A stretch of 64,000 nucleotides of DNA from Umezawaea sp042738955 (GTDB lineage Bacteria; Actinomycetota; Actinomycetes; Mycobacteriales; Pseudonocardiaceae): the NCBI RefSeq assembly GCF_042738955.1, contig NZ_JBHYHC010000003.1, positions 62,001 through 126,000 on the forward strand, given 5' to 3'. This document shows positions 16,625 through 25,676 of the stretch, one piece after another. The notes beneath the pieces were generated by a model, which saw only the letters and a list, made by a program, of their open reading frames with translations, searched no databases and was not told the DNA's origin. Positions within the stretch are counted from its first letter, which is position 1; every line of letters starts with the position of its first letter. The position numbers and the translations under genes were made by a program.

Positions 16625-17629
16625 ATGTCCAGGCAGATGACACGACCCCGCGGGTGGGTCGTAGCGGTGGCGGTCCTGCTGGGTGCGCTGGGGTGCACGA
16701 CGAGCCCCGCGCCACCCGACGGCACGGCATCGTTCGACTCGGCGACCCGCGCGGACACCGAGTTCAACCGCCGGTTCACGCACGAGTTCGCCGACGTCGA
16801 CGGCGTGCGGATGCACTACGTCAAGGGCGGAACGGGCAAGCCGCTCGTCCTGCTGCACGGCTGGCCGCAGTCCTGGTACGAGTGGCGCGGCATCATGCCG
16901 CAACTGGCCGAGCAGTACACGGTGTACGCGCTCGACCTGCCGGGGCTCGGCGACAGCACCGGATCGCCGAGCGGCTACGACAAGCGCACCCTCGCCCGCT
17001 ACGTCCACGGCCTCCTCGTCGACCAGCTTGGGCTGACCGACATCCGACTCGTGGCACACGACCTCGGCGCCGGGGTGGGGGTGCAGTACGCCTCCCAGTT
17101 CCCCGGCGAGGTCGCCCGCTACGCGCACCTGGACTACCCGGTGCCCGGCCCCGCGCTGAGCGCCGCCACCTATCGGACGTTCAGCTGGCACCTGGCTTTC
17201 CACAGCCAGAAGGACGTGCCGGAGGCGCTGGTCGACGACGACGTGCGGGAGTACCTGGCACTGTTCTACCCGCGGGTGGCCTACGGTGGCCTCGCCTACG
17301 GCGGCGCAGGGGCGCCGCCGCCGTTCACCGACAAGCAGATCGACGAGTTCACCAGGACCTACCAGCGCCCCCAAGTGCTCAAGGGCGGCTTCGAGCTCTA
17401 CCGCACCCTGGACCAGGACGAGCAGGACAACATCACGGCCCGACCCACCGACGTCCCGACAATGCTCATGACGGCCGAAGGCACCCTGACCTCCACCCGC
17501 CCAACCCTAGAACCGCTGGCCACGAACATCCAACGCGCCATCGAGGTCCCCCACTCCGGACACTGGCTACCCGAGGAAAACCCGAACTTCGTGACCACCG
17601 AACTCCTCGCGTTCCTCGCGGGGTCGTAG
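16625..17629 (+). CDS. Exported lipoprotein alpha/beta hydrolase (epoxide hydrolase-like)
   Basis: A 334-residue protein. The N-terminus has two Arg, a hydrophobic stretch and a lipobox-like LLGALGC-T (Cys near residue 24), so it is likely an exported lipoprotein. The hydrolase core shows the oxyanion motif LLHGWPQSWYEWR, the nucleophile elbow VAHDLGAGVG with Asp as nucleophile (epoxide hydrolase/haloalkane dehalogenase type rather than Ser), and the catalytic His in EVPHSGHWLPEENP. The start has GGAGGTGAG upstream. Surface location and Asp nucleophile suggest hydrolysis of an external epoxide or halide; the substrate is unknown. It is encoded alone, with a palindromic operator-like region before it. 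Confidence 0.88.
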   Translation: MSRQMTRPRGWVVAVAVLLGALGCTTSPAPPDGTASFDSATRADTEFNRRFTHEFADVDGVRMHYVKGGTGKPLVLLHGWPQSWYEWRGIMPQLAEQYTVYALDLPGLGDSTGSPSGYDKRTLARYVHGLLVDQLGLTDIRLVAHDLGAGVGVQYASQFPGEVARYAHLDYPVPGPALSAATYRTFSWHLAFHSQKDVPEALVDDDVREYLALFYPRVAYGGLAYGGAGAPPPFTDKQIDEFTRTYQRPQVLKGGFELYRTLDQDEQDNITARPTDVPTMLMTAEGTLTSTRPTLEPLATNIQRAIEVPHSGHWLPEENPNFVTTELLAFLAGS

Positions 17630-17656
17630 CAACGATCGGAGCGGACGTCCGTCTGG

Positions 17657-18217
17657 TCAGCACTGGTCGGGATCAGGTCCCTTGCGCACGACGGTGATCT
17701 TGCCCTCCCGCGTCACGTCCCGCTCGGCGAGTTCGGCGGCCGTGAACGGCCTGGGCTCGGCGGCTTGGCGCAGCTCGTCCAGGAACTCGGTGGGGGCACT
17801 CAGCACGACGACGTCATAGCGGGTGCCAGCGCGGTCGGAGCGGCCGCCCACGGCGAGCGGGATGCCGGTCGTCGTGCCGTCGAGCACGCGGGAGAGGTAC
17901 ACCACGTTGAGGAAGGGCGCGTACACGCCGACAACGAGACCGCGCCACGGAGCGGCCCGCCCCTGGACGGTGACCGACACGCACCGGTCCACCTGCGCGT
18001 CGTGAACCGGGGTCAGGATGCTCACCGGGATCGGACGCGAGTACTGGAAGATCCCGACCAGGAGTACCGCCAGCGGTAACGCTCCCCAGAGCAGGGGTTT
18101 CAGCGCGGGTCTGGAGAAGATGTGGATGTCGCCGTGCACATCACGGGCCTGCAAGGACGTGCCGGACGGGTTGATGACGGAGTTCGACGTCCCGTAAGGA
18201 TCTTGATCGTTCGCCAT
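17657..18217 (-). CDS. Hypothetical single-pass membrane protein with QARDVHGDIHIF motif
   Basis: I do not recognise the globular family. The 186-residue protein has an N-terminal 38-residue cytoplasmic part carrying SLQARDVHGDIHIFSR, one membrane segment (about residues 42-58; LLWGALPLAVLLVGIF) and an external ~125-residue domain (VDRCVSVTVQGRAAPWRGLVVGVY). The N-terminal motif is nearly repeated (IVQARDIHGGVHLHAR) in the broken NACHT-like gene at 33.3-36 kb. Such short hydrophobic/Gly/His motifs recur in actinobacterial conflict proteins and may act as homotypic interaction tags; that role is inference. It stands divergent to the pentapeptide relic. Confidence 0.7.
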   Translation of the reverse strand: MANDQDPYGTSNSVINPSGTSLQARDVHGDIHIFSRPALKPLLWGALPLAVLLVGIFQYSRPIPVSILTPVHDAQVDRCVSVTVQGRAAPWRGLVVGVYAPFLNVVYLSRVLDGTTTGIPLAVGGRSDRAGTRYDVVVLSAPTEFLDELRQAAEPRPFTAAELAERDVTREGKITVVRKGPDPDQC

Positions 18218-18329
18218 CGGGTCATTCTGCCGTCACCGCACCGAGTCGGCGTCGAAGATCCGCTCCGGGTCGGGAAGGTGTTCAGACCGAGGCGGACCAC
18301 ACGGCCATCGGCGCTTCCCGACGAACTCC

Positions 18330-18900
18330 GTGGCGCGGGCGCCGTTGCCGCGGTGGACCGTGCCGCTGGTCGCGTTGCTGTTGCTGGACACGGCTGTGGT
18401 GGTGTCGGCGCTGTTGTGGCGGTGGGTGGACGCTTGACGTTCTTCGACGAGGACAAGAAGTCCACTGCGCACCTGGACGGGTTGAAGCTGGCGGCCCCGA
18501 CCACGGTTGGCGGCGGCCTGTTCGCGCTCTACCTCGCCGCGCGACGTCAGCGCACTCAGGAGTTGGAGCTGGCGCGGCGGGTGACCGAGTTGTTCGCCAA
18601 GTACACGCTAGAGCGGTTGGCGCAGGACAACGCCGACCAGCGGTCAACTGTGGTGCGGGTGCTCTGCGCCTACTTGAGGATGCCGTTCGAGATGCCCGAC
18701 GAACCGGCACAGCCAGTGGTCGGACCGGAGTACGAGGCGGCCATCGTCGTGCACCACGAGCGAGTCAAGGAACGCGAGGTCCGTATCGCCGCCCAACGCG
18801 TCTTGCGCGATCACCTAGAAGCAGGTGATTCCCCCCGAGCCGCAGCCACTTTCTGGCCGACCATCGACCTCGACCTCAAGACCCACCCCGATCCTTCCGC
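18330..18900 (+). pseudogene. Broken pentapeptide-repeat membrane protein gene
   Basis: From GTG 18330 one frame encodes a membrane helix (VPLVALLLLDTAVVVSALLW) and stops at TGA 18435. The sequence then continues in another frame with FFDEDKKSTAHLDGLKLA, LFALYLAARRQRTQELELARR, LFAKYTLERLAQDNADQRST, VRVLCAYLRMPFEMP, EREVRIAAQRVLRDHL and FWPTIDLDL. This is the conserved N-terminal portion of a common actinobacterial pentapeptide-repeat protein. After about 18890 the expected repeats are missing and the frame runs into unrelated sequence. A frameshift near 18435 plus loss of the repeat domain mark it as a pseudogene. No supportable gene was seen in 18900-19316. Confidence 0.75.
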
Positions 18901-19316
18901 TTTCCAAGGTGAGTTCGAGGCTGCGACCGGCTGTTGCGGCACCCGCCAGCAGTCGCACCGAGCCCAGCCACAACGGGACGTCGGCGCGCAGGTGACCGTC
19001 ACGCACCCCACCTCTCGTGCTCCGGGAACGCGGCGCGCAGAGCGTTGTCTCCGGCGAGACAGAGGACACTCGTTGATCGCAGCTCGCCGAATCCTGGTCA
19101 GATAAAGGACAGTCGACCTGTCGAACGTCTCCGCGATTGCCGCACTCATCACTCGCCCGTCCTCAGTTGAAGTGCAGGTGAGGCGAGTGGCTCGGAGCGA
19201 GGCAAGCAGCAGTTCGAGCGTCGACCGCGCAGCACGGGCGAACGTCGTCATGGCGCTGGAAGAGTGTTTGCCCGTAACGACTTCACCCTTCCAGCGAATG
19301 TAGGGATGAACTTTCC

Positions 19317-21431
19317 GTGCGGCGGATGGGGATTCCCGTGACCATGACCGATCCCGACCTGGTCGAGCACCTTCGCGCCGACGTGCGGGAGCTGCTCCGC
19401 GAAGTGTCGGACACCTTCGCCGGCACGGAGCACGCGCATCTGCGGGATGCCGTCCAGGCGGACATCGCCGCGTTGGGGAAGGCCGAGCTGGTCATACCGG
19501 TCGTGGCGCCGACGAACGCGGGCAAGTCGACCATCCTCAACGCGGTGGTCGGCGCGGAGGTGCTGCCCAGTCGTGCCGGGGCGATGACCACGGTGCCGAC
19601 TCGGATCGTGCTCGATCCGGCGATCGCCACCACCGCGCTGCACCTGGACTCGAGCGACGTCGCCGAGTTGGAGCGGATCACCGGGCTCGTGGCTGTCGGG
19701 GATGGTGACGCGGTGACCCGGTATCCGCACCTCTCGGACCTCTTCGAGAGGATCCGGGCGGCGACCTTGGAGCCGTGGCGGGCGGAGTACCGCGGCATCG
19801 AGATCGTGCGGTCCGCGCTGACCAGGATCAACGACGTCGTCCGGCTCGGCGAACTGGTCGACGCGGGCACCGTGACAGGGCGGCGGCTGATCCCGTCCGT
19901 GCACGTGCCGTACGCGAGCGGGAACACCGCGGGTCGGGTGGTGCTGGTCGACACGCCGGGCACGGACGAGTTCGGGTTGGCGACCCTGCTGGGTGAAGTC
20001 GTGGTACGCCAACTGGAACAAGCGCATTTGGTCGTCGTGGTGCTGGACTACACGTCGATGAACCGCACCGCCGACGCCGACCTGCACGCCTTGGTGGAGC
20101 CCATCGTCGGGAACATGGGCGCGCACAAGCTGTTCGGCGTGGTCAACAAGGTCGACGAGCGGCGAAGCCCCCAGGACATGGACGCCGAGCAGGTGGACGC
20201 GTTCGCACGCAACCACCTGGGCATCACCGCCGAGGGCCGAGTGGTGGAGACGACCGCGCGACGGGCTCTGCTGGCTTCCAGGTTCCTTCGTCGGGTCGAG
20301 GAGGGGCCGGTCGACCTGTCCACCGACCAGACCGTGCGCGACCTGGCCGTCGAGTTGTACCCGGTGGACCACGAACTGCAGTTGACGCTGCTGACCGCGG
20401 AGCACCTGGTGCTCACCGCGCAGCGCATGTGGGCCGACAGCGGAATCCCGCGCATGCTGGAACTGGTCGTCGACACCGCTCGGACAACGCTGCTCACCAC
20501 GCTGATGGACGGTGCGCTGAACCGGGCGGACGGATGGTTGGCCGCGTACGGCGAGCAGGTGCGGATCAGCACGGCCGAAGCGCTCGCCGCCGCGGAGGTC
20601 CTCGACGAGCAGCTCGGTCCGATCGAGGCCGACATGACCGCGATAGTCTCCGTGTACGAGGTGGGCAAGACGGAGAACAAGCGTCGGACGAAGCGGGACG
20701 CCGCCCGTGCGGCGGCGGCCAATCAGGCGATCGAAGCTCTGCAAAGCCGGTCGCAGGCACTGATAGACGGTGTCCGCGGCAACGAGAAGGGCTTCAAGTC
20801 CAAGCGCAAGGCCAGGGAATTCGTCGCCGAGACCATCGAGTTGCCCAGACGACGACTGCAGCAGATCCTCGACGAGAACCAGGCCCTTCTCCTCGACATC
20901 GCCCACAGCGCCCTGTCGACCGTCCACGAGGACGGACCGGCAGAGGACCTGGTGGCACGGGCCGCCGCTCACCTGGACGTCGCGATCCCGATTCCCCCCA
21001 CCGCGGCGGGTCTGCCCACCATCAGCCGTGTGGACCTCGGCCACATCAAGATCAAGTGGGCCTGGGACGAGTACCAGAAGGAGAAGGTCGACGAGTACGG
21101 GTTCACCGAGACGGTCACCCGGTACAAGTCCGACCTGTCGGAAGCCCGCGCCGGACTGCGTTTGGCGCTGACGGAGGCGGTCGGCCAACTGACCCGGGAG
21201 ATGGAGGTGACGTACGCGGCGATTCGCGAAAGGATCGACGCCTACCAGACCTCCGTGAACAAGGTCGTGATCGACTACGCCGAGGTGCTCACCGCCGAAC
21301 ACGGCAGGCTGCAGGCTCAGGCCGAGGACAAGCGTGCTCGGCTGGTCAACGGAGGGCGTGAGGTCGAGCAGCGGGTGACGGACTTGCGAACCCGCCTGTC
21401 CGGCTACCTCGAGCACCTGAGTGCCCGGTGA
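19317..21431 (+). CDS. Dynamin-like large GTPase
   Basis: A 704-residue dynamin-superfamily GTPase. G1 is APTNAGKST (64-72; the usual first Gly is Ala), G2 MTTVPTRI (90-97), G3 VDTPG (211-215) and G4 NKVD (277-280). A long helical, coiled-coil-rich stalk follows (390-690; KTENKRRTKRDAARAAAANQ, RRLQQILDENQALLL). No clear transmembrane pair is visible, so membrane contact would be by an amphipathic surface or a partner. Bacterial dynamins remodel or repair membranes and some protect against phage. In-frame starts at 19326, 19338 and 19344 are alternatives; AGGGA sits 10 bases before 19317. The stop overlaps the next start (GTGA), and the third gene is a patatin lipase, so the product probably works as part of a membrane-acting complex. 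Confidence 0.88.
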   Translation: MRRMGIPVTMTDPDLVEHLRADVRELLREVSDTFAGTEHAHLRDAVQADIAALGKAELVIPVVAPTNAGKSTILNAVVGAEVLPSRAGAMTTVPTRIVLDPAIATTALHLDSSDVAELERITGLVAVGDGDAVTRYPHLSDLFERIRAATLEPWRAEYRGIEIVRSALTRINDVVRLGELVDAGTVTGRRLIPSVHVPYASGNTAGRVVLVDTPGTDEFGLATLLGEVVVRQLEQAHLVVVVLDYTSMNRTADADLHALVEPIVGNMGAHKLFGVVNKVDERRSPQDMDAEQVDAFARNHLGITAEGRVVETTARRALLASRFLRRVEEGPVDLSTDQTVRDLAVELYPVDHELQLTLLTAEHLVLTAQRMWADSGIPRMLELVVDTARTTLLTTLMDGALNRADGWLAAYGEQVRISTAEALAAAEVLDEQLGPIEADMTAIVSVYEVGKTENKRRTKRDAARAAAANQAIEALQSRSQALIDGVRGNEKGFKSKRKAREFVAETIELPRRRLQQILDENQALLLDIAHSALSTVHEDGPAEDLVARAAAHLDVAIPIPPTAAGLPTISRVDLGHIKIKWAWDEYQKEKVDEYGFTETVTRYKSDLSEARAGLRLALTEAVGQLTREMEVTYAAIRERIDAYQTSVNKVVIDYAEVLTAEHGRLQAQAEDKRARLVNGGREVEQRVTDLRTRLSGYLEHLSAR

Positions 21432-22390
21432 GCACCGAACTGGACCCCTACTCCGCCCAGGCGCGCACGCTCACCGCCGATGTGCCGCTGCTGTCGGACC
21501 GGGTTCTCGTCGAGGTCGCCAACCGCATCGGGGTCGTCCACGACCTGACCCGTCACCGCGCGGCCGAGACCGGCGCGAGTCGGGTGTTCAGCGCTCTGGT
21601 CGGCGCCGACCGGGACCGGCAGTTGCGGTCGATCGGCGCTCTGACGACCAACCAGGAGGACCTGCTCTCCTGGATCGTCCAGGTCGCCAACGCGACATCG
21701 GTGACCGCCTACGGGCTGGAACGGGTGGCACGGCACGTGAAGCAGGTGCGCGACCTGGCCCAGGCCGCCTACGACGGAGTTCGGCAGACCGACGCCGAAC
21801 TGCGCCACTTGGCCACCGTCGTCTCGGAGTTCGCCGCCGCCTGCGAACGGCGGTTGCGGGCGACCGAGAACCGGGTGGCCCGCCTGGAACGCGCGGTCGA
21901 CGCCGCGGACGCCTTCGAGCGAACCCTGGGTCGGTGGAGCACAGGCCTGACCTATCGACGGCTGCCGTGGTTGTGCCAGGTCGTCCTGATCGCGCGGGAG
22001 GTCCTCGCCGGGCCGTACGGGCGTGCGCATCGGGTGGACGGGCCGCGTGACCGGTCCGCGATGATCGCGCGGCTGGTGGGCGGGCGCCCGGCCGGTCTAG
22101 CGGGAACGCACACCTACCTGGACGAGATGGTCGCCGCGGTCGACTCGAAGAACGCCGCGGAAGTCACGACGTGGTTGCTCGAGCCGGAACTGCGGATCGG
22201 GCCGATGACCGAAGCGGTGGTGCTGGCGTTGGAGTTGGCCGCGTTGCCGTCACCCGCGCGCTTGGCGGAACCCGGCCGGACCGCGCTGAGCTTGGTGCGG
22301 AGTCGACGGGGTCGGCCTTCGCACTCGGCCACGGCCGTGGATGTCGCGACCTGGTTGGTCGACGAGCAGTTCGCCGCGGCCCTGCCATGA
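21428..22390 (+). CDS. Helical partner protein in the dynamin-patatin operon
   Basis: A 320-residue predominantly alpha-helical soluble protein that I cannot assign securely. The N-terminal two thirds (residues 1-160) read as long helices with heptad character (GLERVARHVKQVRDLAQAAY; CERRLRATENRVARLERAV). A conserved-looking block follows, TLGRWSTGLTYRRLPWL near 165-180, and a C-terminal helical domain with Ala/Leu-rich repeats. From memory the LGRW...LPWL block recalls proteins annotated as RdcB-like (regulators of diguanylate cyclases); this is unverified. GTG overlaps the dynamin stop and its own stop overlaps the patatin ATG (ATGA), so the three products are made in linked amounts. It probably bridges or regulates the GTPase and the lipase. 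Confidence 0.75.
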   Translation: MSTELDPYSAQARTLTADVPLLSDRVLVEVANRIGVVHDLTRHRAAETGASRVFSALVGADRDRQLRSIGALTTNQEDLLSWIVQVANATSVTAYGLERVARHVKQVRDLAQAAYDGVRQTDAELRHLATVVSEFAAACERRLRATENRVARLERAVDAADAFERTLGRWSTGLTYRRLPWLCQVVLIAREVLAGPYGRAHRVDGPRDRSAMIARLVGGRPAGLAGTHTYLDEMVAAVDSKNAAEVTTWLLEPELRIGPMTEAVVLALELAALPSPARLAEPGRTALSLVRSRRGRPSHSATAVDVATWLVDEQFAAALP

Positions 22391-23421
22391 ACGATGACCT
22401 GACGAGGTTCGCGCACGAGGCGTCCGCCATCGCCAACCGTCCACCGTTGCTCGCGGCGCCGACGCCCGAAGAGCTTCCGGATCCTCCACAGGACGGTCCG
22501 CTGCCGCCGATGGGATTGGTGCTGGCGGGAGGAGGATCGAAAGGCGGCTACCAGGTCGGTGTGGTGGAGTGCCTTGCTGATGCGGGCATCGCCGTGACCT
22601 CGCTGTCGGGTACGAGCATCGGCGCGCTCAACGCCGCGGTACTCGCCTCGCACGACGACCTGCGATCGGGAGCCCGTGCGCTCGCGACAGCGTGGCAGGA
22701 GGTCATGACGGCCACCACGCCGTTCGTCGAGGAAACCGGGGTGCGGAGACCGGCGAACGCGGCGGACCTCCAGCGGGTGCAGTCGATCCTGGCAGGGATG
22801 CGGAGTCCGGTCGTGAAGCCGGGATTCCTGGCCGACCTTGTGGCGCGCCACGTCGGGCGCGCGCGGAAGCCGGCATGGGTAGCAGCGTTTCCAACACTCC
22901 ATCCACCGATGACGTCAGAACCCGCGGCGTGGGTGCTGGACTGGGTGCGAGCGAAGGCGGGCACTCGATGCCATTGGTTGCCGCTGCACGACCGAAAGGC
23001 CATCGAGGTGCGAACCGCGGTGCTGGCGAGCGCGGCGCTCCCGGTCGTGTTCACCCCCGTGCACCATGACGGCCACGCCTATCGAGATGGCGGGTACGCC
23101 GACAACACACCGGTCGGGCCGCTGCTAGAGCACACCGACGCCAACCCGATCATGGTGGTGCACCTGGCCACGGGCCTGCGCTGGGACCACGGCTCCGACC
23201 GCCACGTGGTGGAGATCCGCCCGACCACTCCCCTGACCCCGGCAGGCAAGACCATCGCGGGTCTACTGGACTTCACCCCTCGCCGCTACGAGGCGCTGCG
23301 CTCCCAGGGCTACTCCGACACCGCCGAGACGCTGCGCCGCTGGCTGGGCCCCACCCTCGCGGCCACCCGCCTCAGGACCACGACTCTCCGCGCCGCTCGC
23401 GCCGTGGCCGACCTCGACTAG
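22387..23421 (+). CDS. Patatin-like phospholipase (dynamin operon effector)
   Basis: A 344-residue patatin-family lipase. The oxyanion loop is LAGGGSKGGY (46-55), the nucleophile motif GTSIG (75-79; Ser77) and the second member of the Ser-Asp dyad is in RDGGYADN (Asp234). Both catalytic residues are present, so it should hydrolyse phospholipid acyl esters. A ~40-residue Pro-rich N-terminal arm (LLAAPTPEELPDPPQDGPLP) precedes the domain and may dock to partners. No signal peptide is present, so it would act on the inner membrane from the cytoplasm and would need restraint. Direct overlap with the helical protein gene, itself coupled to a dynamin, points to a membrane-damage or membrane-repair module. 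Confidence 0.92.
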   Translation: MNDDLTRFAHEASAIANRPPLLAAPTPEELPDPPQDGPLPPMGLVLAGGGSKGGYQVGVVECLADAGIAVTSLSGTSIGALNAAVLASHDDLRSGARALATAWQEVMTATTPFVEETGVRRPANAADLQRVQSILAGMRSPVVKPGFLADLVARHVGRARKPAWVAAFPTLHPPMTSEPAAWVLDWVRAKAGTRCHWLPLHDRKAIEVRTAVLASAALPVVFTPVHHDGHAYRDGGYADNTPVGPLLEHTDANPIMVVHLATGLRWDHGSDRHVVEIRPTTPLTPAGKTIAGLLDFTPRRYEALRSQGYSDTAETLRRWLGPTLAATRLRTTTLRAARAVADLD

Positions 23422-23980
23422 GCCGGGCTGAGGATGACCTTGTTCTGTGCGAAGCGGCGAAACGAAACCGTTGCCCCGCGGCTGGTTGCGTCGACCTCTC
23501 GAACACGCTGAGCCTCCGTCACCAGGTACGGGGCGGTACCCCATGAGCCCTTCCAGGCACGGTTCACACCAGAAAGGGTGTCGACTCACCCGATCACGTG
23601 AAGCGAGTTGAACACTCCAAGACCCGGCCCCGATGTCATCAAAACCATGACGTTCGACCACCGCGTCGCCACCGGAAGCTTCCCCCATTCCTTGACCCGC
23701 ACGTACCGGAGCGGGGTGACCTTGGTCGGCGCGGATTTGAGCGACGCGACCATCACCGAGGTGGTCCAAGCGGATTTCACCGGCGCCACAGGGTGAAATC
23801 CGCCCGTGGCCGCGTCCAGTCGAAGTCGGGATCGGGTGCTCTCCCAGAAGATGCGGTTCTGCCAGCTGAACCCGACCGCGACCCCGAACAGATCACGCAC
23901 CCTGGCGAGCGAGTGGCACGGCGCTGGACGCGATGCGCCACCGTGGTCGACCCGACGCTGGAGCACCTGGGAGCCCGGCG
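23422..23980. other. Gene-poor stretch with small coding relics
   Basis: No intact gene is supported. At 23608-23796 a 62-codon frame ends in GVTLVGADLSDATITEVVQADFTGAT, which resembles a few pentapeptide-type strands and may be a detached piece of such a gene. 23800-23980 reads into the MFS relic without a convincing start. No terminator-grade hairpin was found after the patatin stop. Confidence 0.4.
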
Positions 23981-24667
23981 ATGACCAGCACGTGGAGCCA
24001 GGTGCGATCACTGCCCGGCAGCGCGCGGCTGCTGGCGGTCAACCAGTTCGGCATCAACCTCGGCTTCTACATGCTCATGCCCTACCTGGCCAACCACCTG
24101 TCCGCAGGACTCGGCATGGCCGCCTGGACGGTGGGACTGGTGCTGGGCGTGCGCACGCTCAGCCAGCAGGGCCTGTTCCCGCTCGGCGGCACGCTGGCGG
24201 ACCGACTGGGCTACTAACCGATGATCATCGCGGGCTGCCTGCTGCACACCGGCGGATTCGCCCTGCTCGGCCTGGTCGACGACCTGCCCGCCCTGCTGGC
24301 CGCCTCGTCGGCCAGTGGCCTTGCCGGGCCCCTGTTCAACCCTCGAATCTGACCTCCACAGCTCTGGCGCTGACTCCAGCGGCGCTGACCTACCCCTTCC
24401 GAGATGGACACCATCGTCACCCTCTCCAACGGCCAACTCGCGGCCACCCACTACGGCTTCTACAACCCGCTGACCGGCATCGGCACCACCTTGGGCAGCC
24501 TCACCACCGGCGCGGCCTGGGACGCGGGCCAGGCACAAAACGCACCCTGGCTCGTCTGGGCCGCCCTCGCCGGAATCGGCGCGACCGGCACCACCGCCCT
24601 AATCCTGCTGCTGCGCACCGGCCACCTGCCCACTACTCCACTCCAGCCGCCCCCCAGCGAAGCAGTT
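23981..24667 (+). pseudogene. Decayed MFS transporter gene
   Basis: The frame from ATG 23981 encodes a normal MFS start (LAVNQFGINLGFYMLMPYLA; LGVRTLSQQGLFPLGGTLAD, the loop 2-3 region) but meets TAA at 24215. The same frame then continues PMIIAGCLLHTGG, LVDDLPALLAASSASGLAG and stops again near 24350. At 24404 it resumes with the end of such a transporter (TIVTLSNGQLAATHYGFYNP; IGTTLGSLTTGAAWDAG). About 200 central residues are missing. Two stops plus an internal deletion show a dead gene. Confidence 0.85.
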
Positions 24668-24826
24668 AACGTTCCTGCCCCCTCGACTTTTCCAGGGTTG
24701 GATTTCACGTTGGTTATCGAACCGATGAATGACGATGACACTCAACAACCTCGAAAACCACGAACACCGATCGCGTCAACCGTCGCCAACCGATCCAAAC
24801 CCCACAATGACCCCGCACGTGTCCCC

Positions 24827-24969
24827 GGTCCGGCTCGTACGGGATGCACACAAGCAATCAACCCGTACACCCAGCACGACCAACACGCCCCCACACGCCT
24901 CGCTGCGACACAAAACCGCTGGTCATCGAAGCGCGGGTCCCACTGGTGATGGAACGCCGAAGGCCATTG
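24827..24969. repeat. Dispersed repeat, copy A (upstream of CRISPR 1)
   Basis: Starts GGTCCGGCTCGTACGG and ends near GATGGAACGCCG-AAGGCCATTG. It is clearly related to copies at 45716-45893 and 49896-50048, sharing GGTCC-GCTCGTAC, ATGCACACA-GCAATCAA, ATCGAAGCGCGGGTCC and GGTGATGGAACGCCG. No conserved reading frame is evident across the copies. It sits ~100 bp before a CRISPR leader, as copy B does. Confidence 0.75.
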
Positions 24970-25068
24970 CCAACAGGTACGCTCGACCCTGCTTAAAGGT
25001 CTAGTACCACCGCACACAAGCCAACAAGCCAAAAAACATCACGATCAACGCCGCCGCGACCCATCTGG

Positions 25069-25135
25069 GACACCCAGCCGAGCCAAACCCATGCTAAAAC
25101 CGGCAAGTTGCCGGTAAACGCGCTGGTCAACAAGT
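25069..25135 (+). promoter_or_regulatory. CRISPR leader, array 1
   Basis: The sequence directly before the first repeat contains AAACCCATGCTAAAACC, CAAGTTGCCGGTAAAC and GCTGGTCAACAAGT. The same order of blocks precedes the array at 46044 (AAACCCATGCTAAAACC; CGCTGGTCAGCAAGT). Repeats decay away from this side, as expected when new spacers enter at the leader end. CAAGTTGCCGG-like dyads may be integration host or promoter signals. Confidence 0.75.
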
Positions 25136-25659
25136 GTCTTCCCCGCGCAGGCGGGGGTGGTCCCAAGCACGCCATCCCCGCATTCGGCGGGCTCACGTCT
25201 TCCCCGCGCAGGCGGGGGTGGTCCCGCAGGGAAGCCCATCGCGACCAGCAAGTTCCGGTCTTCCCCGCGCAGGCGGGGGTGGTCCCGAAGGCTTCACCAC
25301 CGCGAACGCACTCGCGCTGTCTTCCCCGCGCAGGCGGGGGTGGTCCCGAGAACGAGCCGCCGGTGCCGCCAGCTCCGGTGCCTTCCCCACATAGGCAGGG
25401 GTGTTCCCGCGGCGTCCTCCGCCAAGCCGAGCGCGAGCGCGTCTTCCCCGCGCAGGTGGGGTGGTCCCGCCTATTCGTTCGACGAGGGCTACAGCAACGC
25501 GTCTTCCCTACGCAGGCGGAGGGGTGGTCCCTCCTCCGCGAGCGCGACCGTGGCGAACCCTGGGTCTTCTTGTCTTCCCCGAAGGCGGGAGTGTTCCCTG
25601 GCGGCTGCGGCACTCGGCCGCCTACCAACTGCCTTCCACACGCAGGCGGGAGACCTTGC
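25136..25659 (+). CRISPR. CRISPR array 1 (type I-E-like), 9 repeats, 8 spacers, degenerate at the trailer
   Basis: The 29-nt repeat reads GTCTTCCCCGCGCAGG then CGGGGGTGGTCCC. Copies start at 25136, 25197, 25258, 25319, 25380, 25441, 25501, ~25564-25572 and ~25631. Repeats 1-4 are identical. Repeat 5 carries several substitutions, 6 lacks a base, 7 has two extra bases, 8 has an 8-nt insertion and a deletion, and 9 is badly decayed. Spacers are 32 nt, as in type I-E. No cas gene is in the window. The trailer end runs into an IS630 relic. The inner palindrome (CCCCGC...GCGGGG) fits a Cas6e-type hairpin. Confidence 0.95.
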
Positions 25660-25676
25660 GTCGGATCCTGCATGAC

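Noticed and set aside
18811..19251. 146-codon minus-strand frame between the pentapeptide relic and the dynamin gene
   Set aside because: It overlaps the plus-strand relic, has no recognised motif and only its first 60 residues look at all protein-like; insufficient support.
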